Shown here: positions 8,843 to 18,039 of the stretch, piece after piece
Layout: every line of letters begins with the position of its first letter
How positions within the stretch are numbered: position 1 is the stretch's first letter
Assembly (NCBI RefSeq): GCF_021378075.1
Contig: NZ_JAJUOS010000003.1
Location: forward strand, 289,023-353,022
DNA length: 64,000 bases
Source of the DNA: Rhodobacter flavimaris
GTDB taxonomy: Bacteria; Pseudomonadota; Alphaproteobacteria; Rhodobacterales; Rhodobacteraceae
Direction of reading: 5' to 3'
Notes under the pieces: generated by a model
What the model was told of the DNA's origin: nothing
The model's input: only the letters and a program-made list of their open reading frames with translations
Database searches by the model: none
Translations under genes and position numbers: made by a program

Positions 8843-9229
8843 TCAGCTTAGAAGATACCAAGCCGCTGCCATGCCAAGATAGGTGATCTGGTGCAGCGCC
8901 TGATCAAGTCCGAGCGCGTGCCAATACTCGGGCATGTCGGGCTTGAAGCCGTAATGCTCACCCACAGCGCTTTTTGCCCAGTCGATATGGTAGTGCACGA
9001 TGAACTCGGCCAGCAGGATCATCGCGACAAAGGCCCCGCCGATACCAAGCAAGGCAAAGGACAGCGCCGTTCCCGCAAGATGGATCAGCACATGCGTCGC
9101 GCGCCCGGCATGAAAGTAGCGGTTGCGGCCCGACAGCATGAACTGGTTTTGCAGGTAGAAATCCGCGACAAGGTGCTTGGCCTGCAACAACAGCACCAGA
9201 GCCAGAACATCCACGGCGCCGATCACCAT
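8843..9229 (-). CDS. DUF3307 family membrane protein
   Basis: 128-residue hydrophobic protein with about four membrane segments and the family's conserved features: 'KHLVADFYLQNQFM' near the N terminus, 'THVLIHLAGTAL' and 'EFIVHYHIDWAK' in the middle, and 'LDQALHQITYL' near the C terminus. The function of DUF3307 is unknown. The conserved His and Asp residues near membrane borders suggest metal binding or an enzymatic role. The start is ATG at 9229 behind CGGAGGGG. It converges on the cyclase gene with a gap of 4 bp and diverges from the glutaminase gene. Confidence 0.8.
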   Translation of the reverse strand: MVIGAVDVLALVLLLQAKHLVADFYLQNQFMLSGRNRYFHAGRATHVLIHLAGTALSFALLGIGGAFVAMILLAEFIVHYHIDWAKSAVGEHYGFKPDMPEYWHALGLDQALHQITYLGMAAAWYLLS

Positions 9230-9646
9230 GCGCCCCTCCGCGCCAACCTGTTCTGCACGAAAACCACGACCACCTCACAACCCTGCCAGCTAGATTCAAC
9301 CTAAACGCAACTGCACGCGAATTACAAAGACTTATGCGCGAACGCAGGCGCGCATACCGGCCTGCACAGTTTGCGATATTTTCCCTAGCCCACTGCCCAT
9401 TAGATCATCGCCCGAAGAAGACATCGTTGCCGAGCAAACTTGCGGCACGGCGCCCCGCAAATCACGAACTGCCCGAACAAACGGCAAAGTTCGGCGCACG
9501 CCGTCAAATATGCTCAAAATCATTACAGTTTCCCGCGCCCACTGCCGGGTTGTCACAAAGCCCCGTGGCATTTCTTGACAGTGCGAAGGGCACATATTCC
9601 GCTAGGTCAGTACAAGATCACTACCCCCGGAAGCGAGGACACGAAG
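9230..9646. other. Intergenic region between divergent DUF3307 and glutaminase genes
   Basis: 417 bp without a convincing gene. The glutaminase frame stays open upstream to 9440, but that extension shows no homology and precedes a clear RBS and start. A TTGACA hexamer lies at 9575-9580, but no good -10 sits at the usual spacing, so the promoter is only tentative. No strong terminator or operator palindrome was seen. Confidence 0.5.
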
Positions 9647-11506
9647 ATGGTTGCGATGGAGCGAAGCGTCGGTTTTCAAAGCCGGTCCCCCGTCGAGCAA
9701 TATCTTCACGACCTTCTTGCGCAGATCGCCACGAACACCGAAGGCACGGTCGCCGATTACATCCCCGAGCTCGCGAAGGCCAACCCCGAGCATCTGGCCG
9801 TCGTCGTGGTGACCGTGGACGGCAAGGTCTATTCGGCGGGCGACGCCGATGTGCCCTTTACGATCCAGTCGGTCTCGAAACCCTTCATGTTCGGCTATGC
9901 GCTGCAAGAATACGGACTCGAGACAGTATTGAAGAAAGTCGGTGTCGAGCCGACAGGCGATCCCTTCAACTCGATCGTGCTCGACGATGTGAACAACCGC
10001 CCCTTCAACCCGATGGTGAACGCGGGCGCCATCGCCATGTCGGAACTGCTGCGGGGCGAAAACCACGCGGAGCGCGAAGCCACCCAGATGGATTTCTTTA
10101 GCCGCTTCGCCGGGCGCAAGCTGACCATGGACCAGACGGTCTACCAATCCGAAAGCGATACCGGGCACCGCAACCGCGCGATCGCCTACATGATGCTCAA
10201 CTCGGGCATGATCAACGGCCCGACCGAAGAGGTACTCGATCTCTATTTCCGGCAGTGCTCAATCCTTGTCACCGCACGCGATCTTGCCGTAATGGCGGCG
10301 ACTCTGGCAGCACATGGGCGCAACGTGATTACCGGTGAGCAGGTGATCTCGCCCGGCAACGTGCGCGACGTGCTTTCGGTTATGGCGACCTGCGGGATGT
10401 ATGACTACGCCGGCCAGTGGATGTTCGACGTGGGCCTGCCTGCGAAAAGCGGGGTCTCCGGCGGCATCATTGCCGTGCTGCCCGGTCAATTGGGGATCGC
10501 GGTCTACTCACCGCGCCTTGACAGCGTGGGCAACTCGGTGCGCGGGATCGAGGTGTGCAAGCGTTTCACCCGCGATTTCAGCCTACATGCCTATGTGGAC
10601 CGCACCGACACGCGCGCGGTCGTACGCCGGATGTATCATGGCGACGAGGTCACTTCGAACCGCGTCCGCAGCCAGTCCGAAATCCAGGTGCTTTATCAGG
10701 CCGGCAAGAACATTTCAGTCGTCGAGGCACAGGGGCCGCTGCATTTCGGCACAGCCGAGCGATTGCTGCGGCAAGCAAGCAAGGTCGCGACAAGCAGCGA
10801 CACGCTGATCATCGATTTCCGCCGCGTGGCCTATGCCGACCGCGCCGCGCGCATGTTGCTGCGCCAGTTCGTGACCGAGCGCTCCGCAACCGGCTGCAAG
10901 GTGGTCTTCACCGAGGTCTGCGCCAATGACAACCTGCGCGGCTTCGAAGGCGCGTTCGCCGAAGAGGTCGCCTCGGGGCAGCTTGCCTTCGTTTCCGATC
11001 TCGATCACGCGCTGGAAGCGGCCGAGAACGCCCTTCTGGAGCGCCACGGCCTGAACCATCGGGAGGAAAAGCTCAAGCTCTCGGAGCTGGAACTTTTCCA
11101 GGGCCTGTCGCGCGAAGAGATTGCCGCGCTAGAGCCTCTGATCCTGTCCTTCAACTTCAAGGAAGGGCAGACGATCCTGAAGGTCGGCGACGAAGGGCGG
11201 CTGATTTTCATCGTCGCGCGGGGCTCAGTCAGCATTCATCTTGGCGAACCAAGCGACCTCGCGCGGCGCATCGCCTCGGTCGGGCCGGGGCAGAGCTTTG
11301 GCGAGATGGCGCTGCTGGACGGCGGGCGGCGCTCTGCAAACGCCTGCGCCGATACGCCTGTGCTCGCCTATGCCTTCGACGTCGAGGAAGTGCGAAAACT
11401 TGCCCAGACCCGCCCGCGGATCATGGAGGTGATGCTGGCAAACATGGTTCGCTCGCTCTCGAACCGGCTGCGGGCTGCCAACGATCAGATCAAGGCCCTG
11501 GAGTGA
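9647..11506 (+). CDS. glsA: Glutaminase A fused to STAS and cyclic-nucleotide-binding domains
   Basis: 619 residues from ATG 9647 (AGCGAGGA upstream). Residues ~15-320 are a serine-dependent glutaminase: Ser75 and Lys78 in 'QSVSKPF', plus 'NPMVNAGAIA', 'SESDTGHRNRA' and 'KSGVSGGI'. The enzyme hydrolyses glutamine to glutamate and ammonia. A STAS-like domain follows (~355-465, 'ISVVEAQGPLHFGTAERLL'), then a cyclic-nucleotide-binding domain (~480-610) with 'FKEGQTILKVGDEG' and the phosphate-binding-cassette-like 'GQSFGEMALLDGGRRSANA'. E. coli GlsA is about 310 residues, so half of this protein is regulatory. The design implies control by cAMP or cGMP, plausibly made by the cyclase encoded nearby. 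Confidence 0.93.
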   Translation: MVAMERSVGFQSRSPVEQYLHDLLAQIATNTEGTVADYIPELAKANPEHLAVVVVTVDGKVYSAGDADVPFTIQSVSKPFMFGYALQEYGLETVLKKVGVEPTGDPFNSIVLDDVNNRPFNPMVNAGAIAMSELLRGENHAEREATQMDFFSRFAGRKLTMDQTVYQSESDTGHRNRAIAYMMLNSGMINGPTEEVLDLYFRQCSILVTARDLAVMAATLAAHGRNVITGEQVISPGNVRDVLSVMATCGMYDYAGQWMFDVGLPAKSGVSGGIIAVLPGQLGIAVYSPRLDSVGNSVRGIEVCKRFTRDFSLHAYVDRTDTRAVVRRMYHGDEVTSNRVRSQSEIQVLYQAGKNISVVEAQGPLHFGTAERLLRQASKVATSSDTLIIDFRRVAYADRAARMLLRQFVTERSATGCKVVFTEVCANDNLRGFEGAFAEEVASGQLAFVSDLDHALEAAENALLERHGLNHREEKLKLSELELFQGLSREEIAALEPLILSFNFKEGQTILKVGDEGRLIFIVARGSVSIHLGEPSDLARRIASVGPGQSFGEMALLDGGRRSANACADTPVLAYAFDVEEVRKLAQTRPRIMEVMLANMVRSLSNRLRAANDQIKALE

Positions 11507-11592
11507 TCCAGGCGGGCGCAAACGCTTCCTATGATCGCCGACCGGGCGCGTTGCTCGATCAGAACCGCTCGGCCTTGCATCCGTAGGTGGTT

Positions 11593-11612
11593 GGGGGGCG
11601 CGCACGCCCCCC
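11593..11612. terminator. Stem-loop between convergent glsA and patD
   Basis: Perfect 8-bp stem GGGGGGCG/CGCCCCCC around a 4-base loop, four bases beyond the patD stop and 87 bp after glsA. It lacks a T-run on either strand, so it is a probable but non-classical terminator serving the convergent pair. Confidence 0.45.
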
Positions 11613-11615
11613 CGA

Positions 11616-13040
11616 TCAATGCGCGACCATGACGTGGCGCACGACCGAGTAGTCCTCGAGCGCGTAGGACGACAGATCCTTGCCATAGCCCGACTGCTTC
11701 AACCCGCCATGCGGCATCTCGCTGGTCAGCATGAAGTGGGTGTTCACCCAGGTGCAGCCGTATTGCAGCCGCGAGGCGACCTGCAGGCCGCGCGAGACAT
11801 CCTTGGTCCAGACCGAGGACGCGAGGCCGTAATCCGAGTCATTCGCCCAGGCGATGGCCTGATCGGCATCGTCGAAACGGGTGACCGAGACGACGGGGCC
11901 AAAGACCTCGCGGCGCACAATCTCGTCGGTTTGCAGCGCGCCTGCGATGACGGTGGGCTTGTAGAAAAAGCCGGGTCCATCCGGGATCTCGCCGCCGGTG
12001 GCGACCTCGATATGGTTGGCCTCGCGCGCGCGGGCGACGAAACTGGCCACCCGGTCGCGCTGACGTAGAGAGATAAGCGGCCCCATCTCGTTCTGAGCGT
12101 CATCGGCTTGCCCATAGGCTATGGACGAAACCGCGTCGCTTAGATCGGCAACGAAGCGGTCATAGACCGAGCTATGCGCGTAGATGCGGCACGCGGCGGT
12201 GCAATCCTGCCCGGCGTTGTAATAGCCAAAGGCGCGCAGGCCCTGCACGGTGGCCTCGATGTCGGCGTCGTCGAAGACGATGACCGGTGCCTTGCCGCCC
12301 AGTTCCAGATGGGTGCGCTTGATCGTCTTGTTCGCGGCCTCAAGGATCTTGCGCCCCGTGGCGATGTCGCCGGTCAGCGAGATCATCGCGATCTTGGGGT
12401 GGTTGATCAGTGCCGAGCCAACCGTCTCCCCGCGGCCAAGGATGATGTTCACCACGCCTTCGGGCAGGATCTCGGCGAAGATCGCGGCCATGCGCAAGGC
12501 GGTCAGAGGCGTCTGTTCCGAGGGTTTGAAGACGACCGTGTTGCCCGCGCCGATAGCGGGCGCGATCTTCCAGGCCATCATCATCAGCGGATAGTTCCAG
12601 GGCGCAATCGAGGCCACGATGCCAATCGGATCGCGGCGGATCATCGAGGTGTGGCCCGCCAGGTATTCGCCCGCGACCGGGCCGGTCATGCAGCGCACCG
12701 CGCCCGCGAAGAAGCGGAAGCAATCGACGATGGCGGGGATCTCGTCGCCGAGAGCCATATGACCCGGCTTGCCGCAGTTCATCGCCTCAAGGGCGGCAAG
12801 GCTTTCGGCCTCGGCCTCGATCCGCTCGGCGATTTTCAGAAGATAGCCCGAACGTTCGGCGGGGGTGGTGCGCGACCATCCGGCAAAGGCCTGCTCGGCG
12901 GCGCTGACGGCGGCCTCGACCTGCGCCAGCGAGGCCTCGGGCAGCGATACGATCAGCTCGCCGGTGCGCGGATTGAGGATCTGCTCCTCGGTCTCGGTGC
13001 CGCTCACAAGGCTGGCGCCGATCAGCATTTGGGTGTCCAT
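11616..13040 (-). CDS. patD: Gamma-aminobutyraldehyde dehydrogenase
   Basis: 474 residues, the same length as E. coli PatD (YdcW). Very similar blocks include '[16 protein letters not shown]', '[13 protein letters not shown]', '[19 protein letters not shown]' (catalytic Glu ~246), '[16 protein letters not shown]' (catalytic Cys ~280) and '[20 protein letters not shown]'. It oxidises 4-aminobutyraldehyde, from putrescine transamination or oxidation, to GABA. The start is ATG 13040 with AGGGAGACTGAG upstream. It is the last gene of a five-gene minus-strand operon whose other genes encode a YdcSTUV-like importer, the same set as in E. coli ydcSTUVW. Assignment is firm. Confidence 0.93.
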   Translation of the reverse strand: MDTQMLIGASLVSGTETEEQILNPRTGELIVSLPEASLAQVEAAVSAAEQAFAGWSRTTPAERSGYLLKIAERIEAEAESLAALEAMNCGKPGHMALGDEIPAIVDCFRFFAGAVRCMTGPVAGEYLAGHTSMIRRDPIGIVASIAPWNYPLMMMAWKIAPAIGAGNTVVFKPSEQTPLTALRMAAIFAEILPEGVVNIILGRGETVGSALINHPKIAMISLTGDIATGRKILEAANKTIKRTHLELGGKAPVIVFDDADIEATVQGLRAFGYYNAGQDCTAACRIYAHSSVYDRFVADLSDAVSSIAYGQADDAQNEMGPLISLRQRDRVASFVARAREANHIEVATGGEIPDGPGFFYKPTVIAGALQTDEIVRREVFGPVVSVTRFDDADQAIAWANDSDYGLASSVWTKDVSRGLQVASRLQYGCTWVNTHFMLTSEMPHGGLKQSGYGKDLSSYALEDYSVVRHVMVAH

Positions 13041-13061
13041 CTCAGTCTCCCTGTTCTTGTC

Positions 13062-13871
13062 TTATTTCTCGGCGCCGGCGGTGTGTTCGCCGTCGCGGGT
13101 CAGGTAATAGGCGGCAAGGATCGGCAGCACCGTCACCAGCACGACGGCCATGGCGACGACGTTGGTCACCGGGCGCTGGCGCGGGCGCACCAGTTCCTCA
13201 AGCATCCAGATCGGCAGCGTGGTCTGCTGCCCCGCGGTGAAGGTGGTGACGATGACCTCGTCAAAGCTGAGCGCGAAGGCGAGCATCCCCCCCGCCAGCA
13301 GCGCGGTCGCGATATTGGGCAGGATCACCAGCGTGAAGGTCTGCACCCCGTCCGCGCCCAGATCCATCGCCGCGTCGATCAGCGCCCCCGAGGTGCGCCG
13401 GAACCGTGCCACCGCGTTGTTATAAACGATGACGATGCAGAAGGTCGCGTGACCCAGCACGATAGTCCAGGTGCTGAAGGGGATCTCCAGCAGCGAAAAC
13501 GCCGAGCGCAGCGAGATCCCGGTGATGATCCCCGGCAGGGCAATCGGCAGGATCACCAAGAGCGAGATCGTCTCGCGCCCGAAGAAGCGCGACCGGGCCA
13601 CGGCAGCGGCGGTCAGCGTGCCAAGCGCCAGCGCGATGACGGTCGAGATCGCGGCGACACGCAGCGACAGGAACAGCGCCTCCCACACGTCGGGGCGGTT
13701 GAGCGTCACGCCGAGCCATTTCAGCGTGAAGCCGGGCGGCGGCCATTGGAAGCTCTTCTCCTCGGTCGTGAAGGCGTAAACGAAGATCAGCGCAATCGGC
13801 GCGAGCAGGAAGAACAGCCCTCCGGCGGCGGCCAGCTTGAGCGGAAGCGGTGCGCGGGTATCAGAGTGCAT
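13062..13871 (-). CDS. ydcV: YdcV-like ABC transporter permease (polyamine family)
   Basis: 269 residues, about six membrane segments. It opens with '[22 protein letters not shown]', carries an EAA-type loop ('[20 protein letters not shown]') and the PotC/YdcV motif '[11 protein letters not shown]'. It starts inside the end of the preceding permease gene (11-bp overlap) and is 21 bp from patD. It pairs with the YdcU-like permease. Putrescine as substrate is inferred from patD and the ydc-type gene order. Confidence 0.87.
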   Translation of the reverse strand: MHSDTRAPLPLKLAAAGGLFFLLAPIALIFVYAFTTEEKSFQWPPPGFTLKWLGVTLNRPDVWEALFLSLRVAAISTVIALALGTLTAAAVARSRFFGRETISLLVILPIALPGIITGISLRSAFSLLEIPFSTWTIVLGHATFCIVIVYNNAVARFRRTSGALIDAAMDLGADGVQTFTLVILPNIATALLAGGMLAFALSFDEVIVTTFTAGQQTTLPIWMLEELVRPRQRPVTNVVAMAVVLVTVLPILAAYYLTRDGEHTAGAEK

Positions 13872-14808
13872 CGAAAGCCCCCATCTTGCGCGCGCCCCAC
13901 AGGTAAAGGCCCATGATCACGATCGGCACCACGGTGAAGGCCGCGGCCAGCGGAATGTTCCCCGCCGTGCCCTGCTGGGTATAGACCGCCTGCCCGATGA
14001 AAAGCCGCGACGAGCCGATGATCTGCGGGATGATGTAATCGCCAAGCGTCAGCGAGAAGGTAAAGATCGACCCGGCCACGATCCCCGGCATCGCCAGCGG
14101 AAACAGCACCATGCGGAACGACTGTGCGGGCGTGGCCCCCAGATCGGCGGCGGCCTCCAGGAGCGGCGCGGGCACCCTTTCAAGCGAGGCCTGAACCGGG
14201 ATAATCATATAGGGCAGCCAGATATAAACGAATACGATGAAGGTGCCGAGATAGCTGACCGAGAGCGAGTTGCCCCCCACCACCGGCAGCGCCAGCGCGG
14301 CCTCAAGCGCCCAGGTCAGGTGCAGCTTGGCGAAAAGCCAGTTCAGGATGCCTTCTTTCGCCAGCACCAACTTCCAGGCGTAGACCTTGACAAGGTAGCT
14401 CGACCAAAGCGGCAGCATCACCCCGATGTAGAACAGCGCCTTCCACTTGCCGCGCGCATAGCGGGCCGCGAAATAGGCGATCGGGAAGGCGATCACCGCC
14501 GCGGCCAGCGTCACCGCCGCCGCCATCGACACCGTGCGGATGATGATGTCGAGATTGTAAGAGCGGAACAGCTCGGCATAGGTCTTGAGCGTGAACTCAT
14601 GGACGATTAGACCCGAGTACTCGTCGATCGAGAAGAAGCTCTGGATCAGCAGCGCGATCAGCGCACCGATATAGACGATGCCAAGCCAGAGCGAGATCGG
14701 CAGCACCATCAGGAAAACGAACATGCGCGGGTGGCGGATCACCCAATCGACCGCGCGCGATAAGGGCCCCGAGCGGGGGGCGAAGATGGCGGGGCTCAGG
14801 GCGCTCAT
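13861..14808 (-). CDS. ydcU: YdcU-like ABC transporter permease (polyamine family)
   Basis: 315 residues when started at ATG 14808, which overlaps the ATPase stop as ATGA; a start at 14847 would lie deep in that gene. Membrane segments begin near residue 34 after a cytoplasmic N terminus. The EAA loop is '[21 protein letters not shown]', followed by '[16 protein letters not shown]' and '[10 protein letters not shown]', typical of PotB/YdcU. It forms the membrane channel with the next permease. Confidence 0.88.
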   Translation of the reverse strand: MSALSPAIFAPRSGPLSRAVDWVIRHPRMFVFLMVLPISLWLGIVYIGALIALLIQSFFSIDEYSGLIVHEFTLKTYAELFRSYNLDIIIRTVSMAAAVTLAAAVIAFPIAYFAARYARGKWKALFYIGVMLPLWSSYLVKVYAWKLVLAKEGILNWLFAKLHLTWALEAALALPVVGGNSLSVSYLGTFIVFVYIWLPYMIIPVQASLERVPAPLLEAAADLGATPAQSFRMVLFPLAMPGIVAGSIFTFSLTLGDYIIPQIIGSSRLFIGQAVYTQQGTAGNIPLAAAFTVVPIVIMGLYLWGARKMGAFDAL

Positions 14809-15788
14809 GATCCGCGCTCCATCAGGTGAACCCGCGCCGGGTCCCACGCGATGCGCGTGGCCCGACCGGCATCTGGCAGGTCGTCACGCGGAGCAACCAG
14901 CGCGGTCAGGGCTTGGCCGCCGACATCCAGCGCCAGTTTCACCACGCGGCCGTGGAAATAGCGCCCGGTCACCACCGCCTCGCGCCCGGCGGGGTCAAGG
15001 GTGATGTCCTCGGGGCGCAGGCTCGCCCATTGGCCCGCAGCGCCCACGCCCGCGAAATCGGCCGGGATCACGTTTGAGGAGCCCACGAAATCGGCGACGA
15101 AGCGCGAAGCCGGACGACGATAGATATCCTCGGCGCTGCCCACCTGCTGAATGCGACCCTCGGCAAAAACTGCCACGCGGTCGGCCATCGAGAGCGCCTC
15201 TTCCTGATCATGTGTGACGAAAACGAAGGTAAGGCCAAGCGCACGTTGCAGCTTGCGCAGCTCCTCCTGCATCTGCTCGCGCAGCTTGAGGTCGAGCGCG
15301 CCGAGCGGCTCGTCCAGCAACAGCACGCGGGGCTTGTTGATCAGCGCGCGGGCAAGGGCCACGCGCTGACGCTGGCCGCCCGACAACTCGCCCGCGCGGC
15401 GGCTTCCGTAACCGGCCAGCTCAACCATCGCCAGCGCCTCTTCGGCGGCTTTCAGACGCTCGACCCGGCTCACCCCCTTTACCCGCAACCCGAAGGCCAC
15501 GTTGTCGAGCACGTTCATATGCGGAAACAGCGCGTAGCTTTGGAACACGGTGTTCACGTTGCGCAGGTAGGGCGGGACGCCATCGGCACGCTCGCCAAAA
15601 ATCTCGATATGGCCGGCGGTCGGCTGCTCGAACCCCGCGATCAACCGCAGGCAGGTCGTCTTGCCCGACCCGGACGGCCCCAGCATGGTAAAGAATTCTC
15701 CGTCGCGGATCGCCAGATCCACCTCATCCACGGCCCGCACAGGTCCGTAATGGCGCGAAACGCCACGGAATGTCACAGCATCAGTCAT
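14805..15788 (-). CDS. ydcT: YdcT/PotA-like ABC transporter ATPase
   Basis: 327 residues. Walker A 'GPSGSGKTT' (~38-46), signature 'LSGGQRQR' (~136-143), Walker B 'VLLLDEPLGALD' (~155-166) and the switch His in 'VFVTHDQEEAL' are intact. A C-terminal TOBE region ('SLRPEDITLDP') follows. It energises the YdcSUV importer at the cytoplasmic face. The gene is coupled to the YdcU-like permease by an ATGA overlap. The 63-bp gap to the upstream binding-protein gene contains a stem-loop. Confidence 0.93.
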   Translation of the reverse strand: MTDAVTFRGVSRHYGPVRAVDEVDLAIRDGEFFTMLGPSGSGKTTCLRLIAGFEQPTAGHIEIFGERADGVPPYLRNVNTVFQSYALFPHMNVLDNVAFGLRVKGVSRVERLKAAEEALAMVELAGYGSRRAGELSGGQRQRVALARALINKPRVLLLDEPLGALDLKLREQMQEELRKLQRALGLTFVFVTHDQEEALSMADRVAVFAEGRIQQVGSAEDIYRRPASRFVADFVGSSNVIPADFAGVGAAGQWASLRPEDITLDPAGREAVVTGRYFHGRVVKLALDVGGQALTALVAPRDDLPDAGRATRIAWDPARVHLMERGS

Positions 15789-15810
15789 GTCAGTTCTTTC
15801 AGGGGGAGGT

Positions 15811-15837
15811 TCCCGGACCGGCGTGGCCAGTCCGGGA
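15811..15837 (-). terminator. Stem-loop between binding-protein and ATPase genes
   Basis: Perfect 8-bp stem TCCCGGAC/GTCCGGGA with an 11-base loop, 14 bases past the end of the binding-protein gene. There is no T-run. Such hairpins after binding-protein genes often protect that part of the message and lower downstream expression; here that is inference. Confidence 0.45.
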
Positions 15838-15851
15838 CTTACGCACAGGGA

Positions 15852-17036
15852 TCAGCGGCCGCCAATCACGCCGATGTAGTCGGACACCCAGCGATAGTAG
15901 GGAACACAGGTGCCCTGGCTGTCGCATTTCGAAACCGGGGTGCGCCAGAAGCTGATGCGCTCGAAATCGTCTAGGCCGTTCGTGGCACAGCCCTCGGCAG
16001 TCTGCATCCCCGAGCCGTCGGTGCAGGCGTCGGGAACCGAGGGAACGGCGCCGAACCAGACCGAGAGGTCCGATTGCAGGTTCGAGCTTAGCGAGTGCTC
16101 CATGAACATATAGGCGCAGTTCGGATGCTCGCTGTCGGCATGCAGCATCAGCGTATCAGCCCAGCCGGTCGCGCCCTCTTCGGGGATAACCGAGGCCACC
16201 TTGGCACCATCTGCTTGCAGCAGGTTCACCTGGAACGGCCAGGAGGACGAGGCCACGACGCCCTCGTTCTTGAAGTCGTCGATCTGGATGAAGGCGTCAT
16301 GCCAGTAACGCGACACCAGCGTGCGCTGACCACGCAGCAGGTCAAGCGCCGCCTTGTACTGATCCTCGTTCAGCTCGTAGGGGCTCTTGATACCCAGTTC
16401 GGGCTGATGCGCCATCAGATACATCGCGGCGTCGGCGATGTAGATCGGGCCGTCATAGGCCTGCACCCGGCCCTTGTTCGACTTGCCGTCGGGCAGGTCC
16501 ATCTCCTTGAAGACCACATCCCAGCTTTTCGGCGCCTCGGGGAAGGCCGCGGTGTTATACATCAGCACGTTCGGCCCCCACATGAAGGGGGTGCCGTAGT
16601 GCATCCCGTCCACGGTGTGCCAGGGCGCATCCTTGAGACGATCATCGACGCGCGACCAGCTGGGGATCAGGTCGATGTTGACCGGTTGCAGGCGCTTACC
16701 CGCGATCAGCCGCAGCGAGGCGTCGCCCGACGCGGTCACAAGGTCAAAGCCGCCCTCATTCATCAGCGCCACCATCTCGTCCGAGGTGTTGGCCGTCTTG
16801 ACCTCGACCTTGCAGCTGGTGGCCGCTTCGAACTTGGTCACCCAGTCGAAGGCCGGATCGGTCTCGCCGCGCTCGATATAACCCGGCCAGGCCACGATCG
16901 AGACAGAGCCCTCGCCCGCGCCAAGCTCGGTCAGCATATCGGCGGCACCTGCCGGCATAGCCATCGCAAGGCCAAGCGCCAGCGCCGAGGCGCATCCCAT
17001 GTAGATCTTTTTCATCTGCGTCATCCCTGTTGCCAT
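15852..17036 (-). CDS. ydcS: YdcS-like periplasmic polyamine-binding protein
   Basis: 394 residues. The N-terminal signal peptide runs from 'MKKIYMGCASALALGLAMAM' to a likely cleavage after 'AGA'. The mature protein shows the polyamine-binding family pattern 'VSIVAWPGYIERG' at the start and 'FDLVTASGDASLRLI' and 'TPFMWGPNVLMYN' in the middle. The ATG at 17036 has AAGGGAG 11 bases upstream; in-frame ATGs at 17024 and 17015 are alternatives and would shorten the leader. First gene of the ydcSTUV-patD-like operon. A perfect palindrome 76 bp upstream is a likely operator. Delivers polyamine, probably putrescine, to the YdcUV permease. Confidence 0.88.
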   Translation of the reverse strand: MATGMTQMKKIYMGCASALALGLAMAMPAGAADMLTELGAGEGSVSIVAWPGYIERGETDPAFDWVTKFEAATSCKVEVKTANTSDEMVALMNEGGFDLVTASGDASLRLIAGKRLQPVNIDLIPSWSRVDDRLKDAPWHTVDGMHYGTPFMWGPNVLMYNTAAFPEAPKSWDVVFKEMDLPDGKSNKGRVQAYDGPIYIADAAMYLMAHQPELGIKSPYELNEDQYKAALDLLRGQRTLVSRYWHDAFIQIDDFKNEGVVASSSWPFQVNLLQADGAKVASVIPEEGATGWADTLMLHADSEHPNCAYMFMEHSLSSNLQSDLSVWFGAVPSVPDACTDGSGMQTAEGCATNGLDDFERISFWRTPVSKCDSQGTCVPYYRWVSDYIGVIGGR

Positions 17037-17111
17037 GGGAGCTTCGACTCCCTTGGCGCGAAGCCTGCGCGCGATGAACCGATTTCACAAATTCAATAAT
17101 CTGGTGGGCAG

Positions 17112-17128
17112 TATCGGAATTTCCGATA
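17112..17128. promoter_or_regulatory. Perfect 17-bp palindrome, probable LysR operator of the ydcS-like operon
   Basis: TATCGGAATTTCCGATA reads identically on both strands apart from the central base. It lies 8 bp after the LysR stop and 75 bp before the ydcS-like start, within the only gap between regulator and operon. It fits the dyad form of LysR sites, but binding is inferred from position. Confidence 0.5.
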
Positions 17129-17136
17129 TCGTGACT

Positions 17137-18039
17137 TTACTTCACGTTATTATGGACTTGCGCGGCCAGAACGAACTCGCGCGCGGCGCGCGACAAGGGC
17201 GCGCCCTTGCGCCAGACCACGCCGACCTGCACCACCGGCAAGCTGCCCGAAACGTCGCGCGACACGATCCGGTCACCTTCCAGCGACCAGCGGCGATAGA
17301 CCATCTCGGGCAAAAGCGCGATCCCCGCCCCCGTCGCCACGAGCGAGCGCACAGCCTCGACCGAGCGGGTGCGGAAGGCCACACGCGGCCGGGCGCCGAA
17401 GGCCGAGAGCAGCTTGCGCGTCGCTTCTTCGATTTCATCGACGCGCAGCATGATCATCGGCTCGTCAATCAGATCGCCGATCGAGACCGAGGTGCGCGTG
17501 CTCAGGTCATGCCCATTTGGCAGCCACAGTTGATAGGGCGAGACGTCGATGATCTCGGTTTGCAGGGCCATCCGGTCGCGCATGTTCGAGGTCACCATGA
17601 CGGCCACGTCCAGCTCGCCCCCAACCAGCAGGTGTTCAAGGTAATCGCCACTGTCCTCGACTGCGTTCACCTGCACCTTCGGGTTGGCGCGCCGAAACCG
17701 CGCCAGAATGTCCGACAGCACATATCCCGCCACAAGCGAGGTCACCCCGATATGCAGCGTGCCGGTGATATCCTCGGCCTCGGTCGAAAGCGCGTGCCGG
17801 GCGTCCGAGACATTGCTGAGGATCCCCGTCGCATGGCGCAGGAACTGGTGGCCCTTTTGCGTGATATCAAGACCGCGCGGGTGGCGCTCGAACAGCGTGA
17901 CGCCCAGATCGGCCTCAAGCTCTCGGATCGCCTCGGTCACCGCGGATTGCGAGATCGCCAGCGCATGGGCCGCCCCCGAGACCGTCCCGGCCTCGGTCAC
18001 CGCCACAAAATAGCGAAGCTGCTTGAGTGTGAAGGCCAT
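17137..18039 (-). CDS. LysR-family transcriptional regulator of the polyamine operon
   Basis: 300 residues. The N-terminal winged HTH (1-60) is canonical: 'LKQLRYFVAVTEAGTVSGAA', 'ISQSAVTEAIRELEADLG', 'LFERHPRGLDIT'. Residues ~90-295 form the periplasmic-binding-like effector domain. The gene runs in the same direction as the ydcS-like operon and sits 100 bp upstream of it, an arrangement less common than the usual divergent LysR layout. It probably controls that operon through the palindrome in between. The effector is unknown; a polyamine or an aminobutyrate-type intermediate is plausible. Confidence 0.88.
   Translation of the reverse strand: MAFTLKQLRYFVAVTEAGTVSGAAHALAISQSAVTEAIRELEADLGVTLFERHPRGLDITQKGHQFLRHATGILSNVSDARHALSTEAEDITGTLHIGVTSLVAGYVLSDILARFRRANPKVQVNAVEDSGDYLEHLLVGGELDVAVMVTSNMRDRMALQTEIIDVSPYQLWLPNGHDLSTRTSVSIGDLIDEPMIMLRVDEIEEATRKLLSAFGARPRVAFRTRSVEAVRSLVATGAGIALLPEMVYRRWSLEGDRIVSRDVSGSLPVVQVGVVWRKGAPLSRAAREFVLAAQVHNNVK

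Noticed and set aside
9440..9646. N-terminal extension of the glutaminase
   Set aside because: The extra 69 codons have no homology and cover a candidate promoter; ATG 9647 has a good RBS and fits the family start.
12174..13916. 580-codon open frame antisense to patD and the permease genes
   Set aside because: Low-complexity Arg/Gly/His/Gln composition typical of the antisense of a GC-rich gene, with well-supported genes on the other strand.
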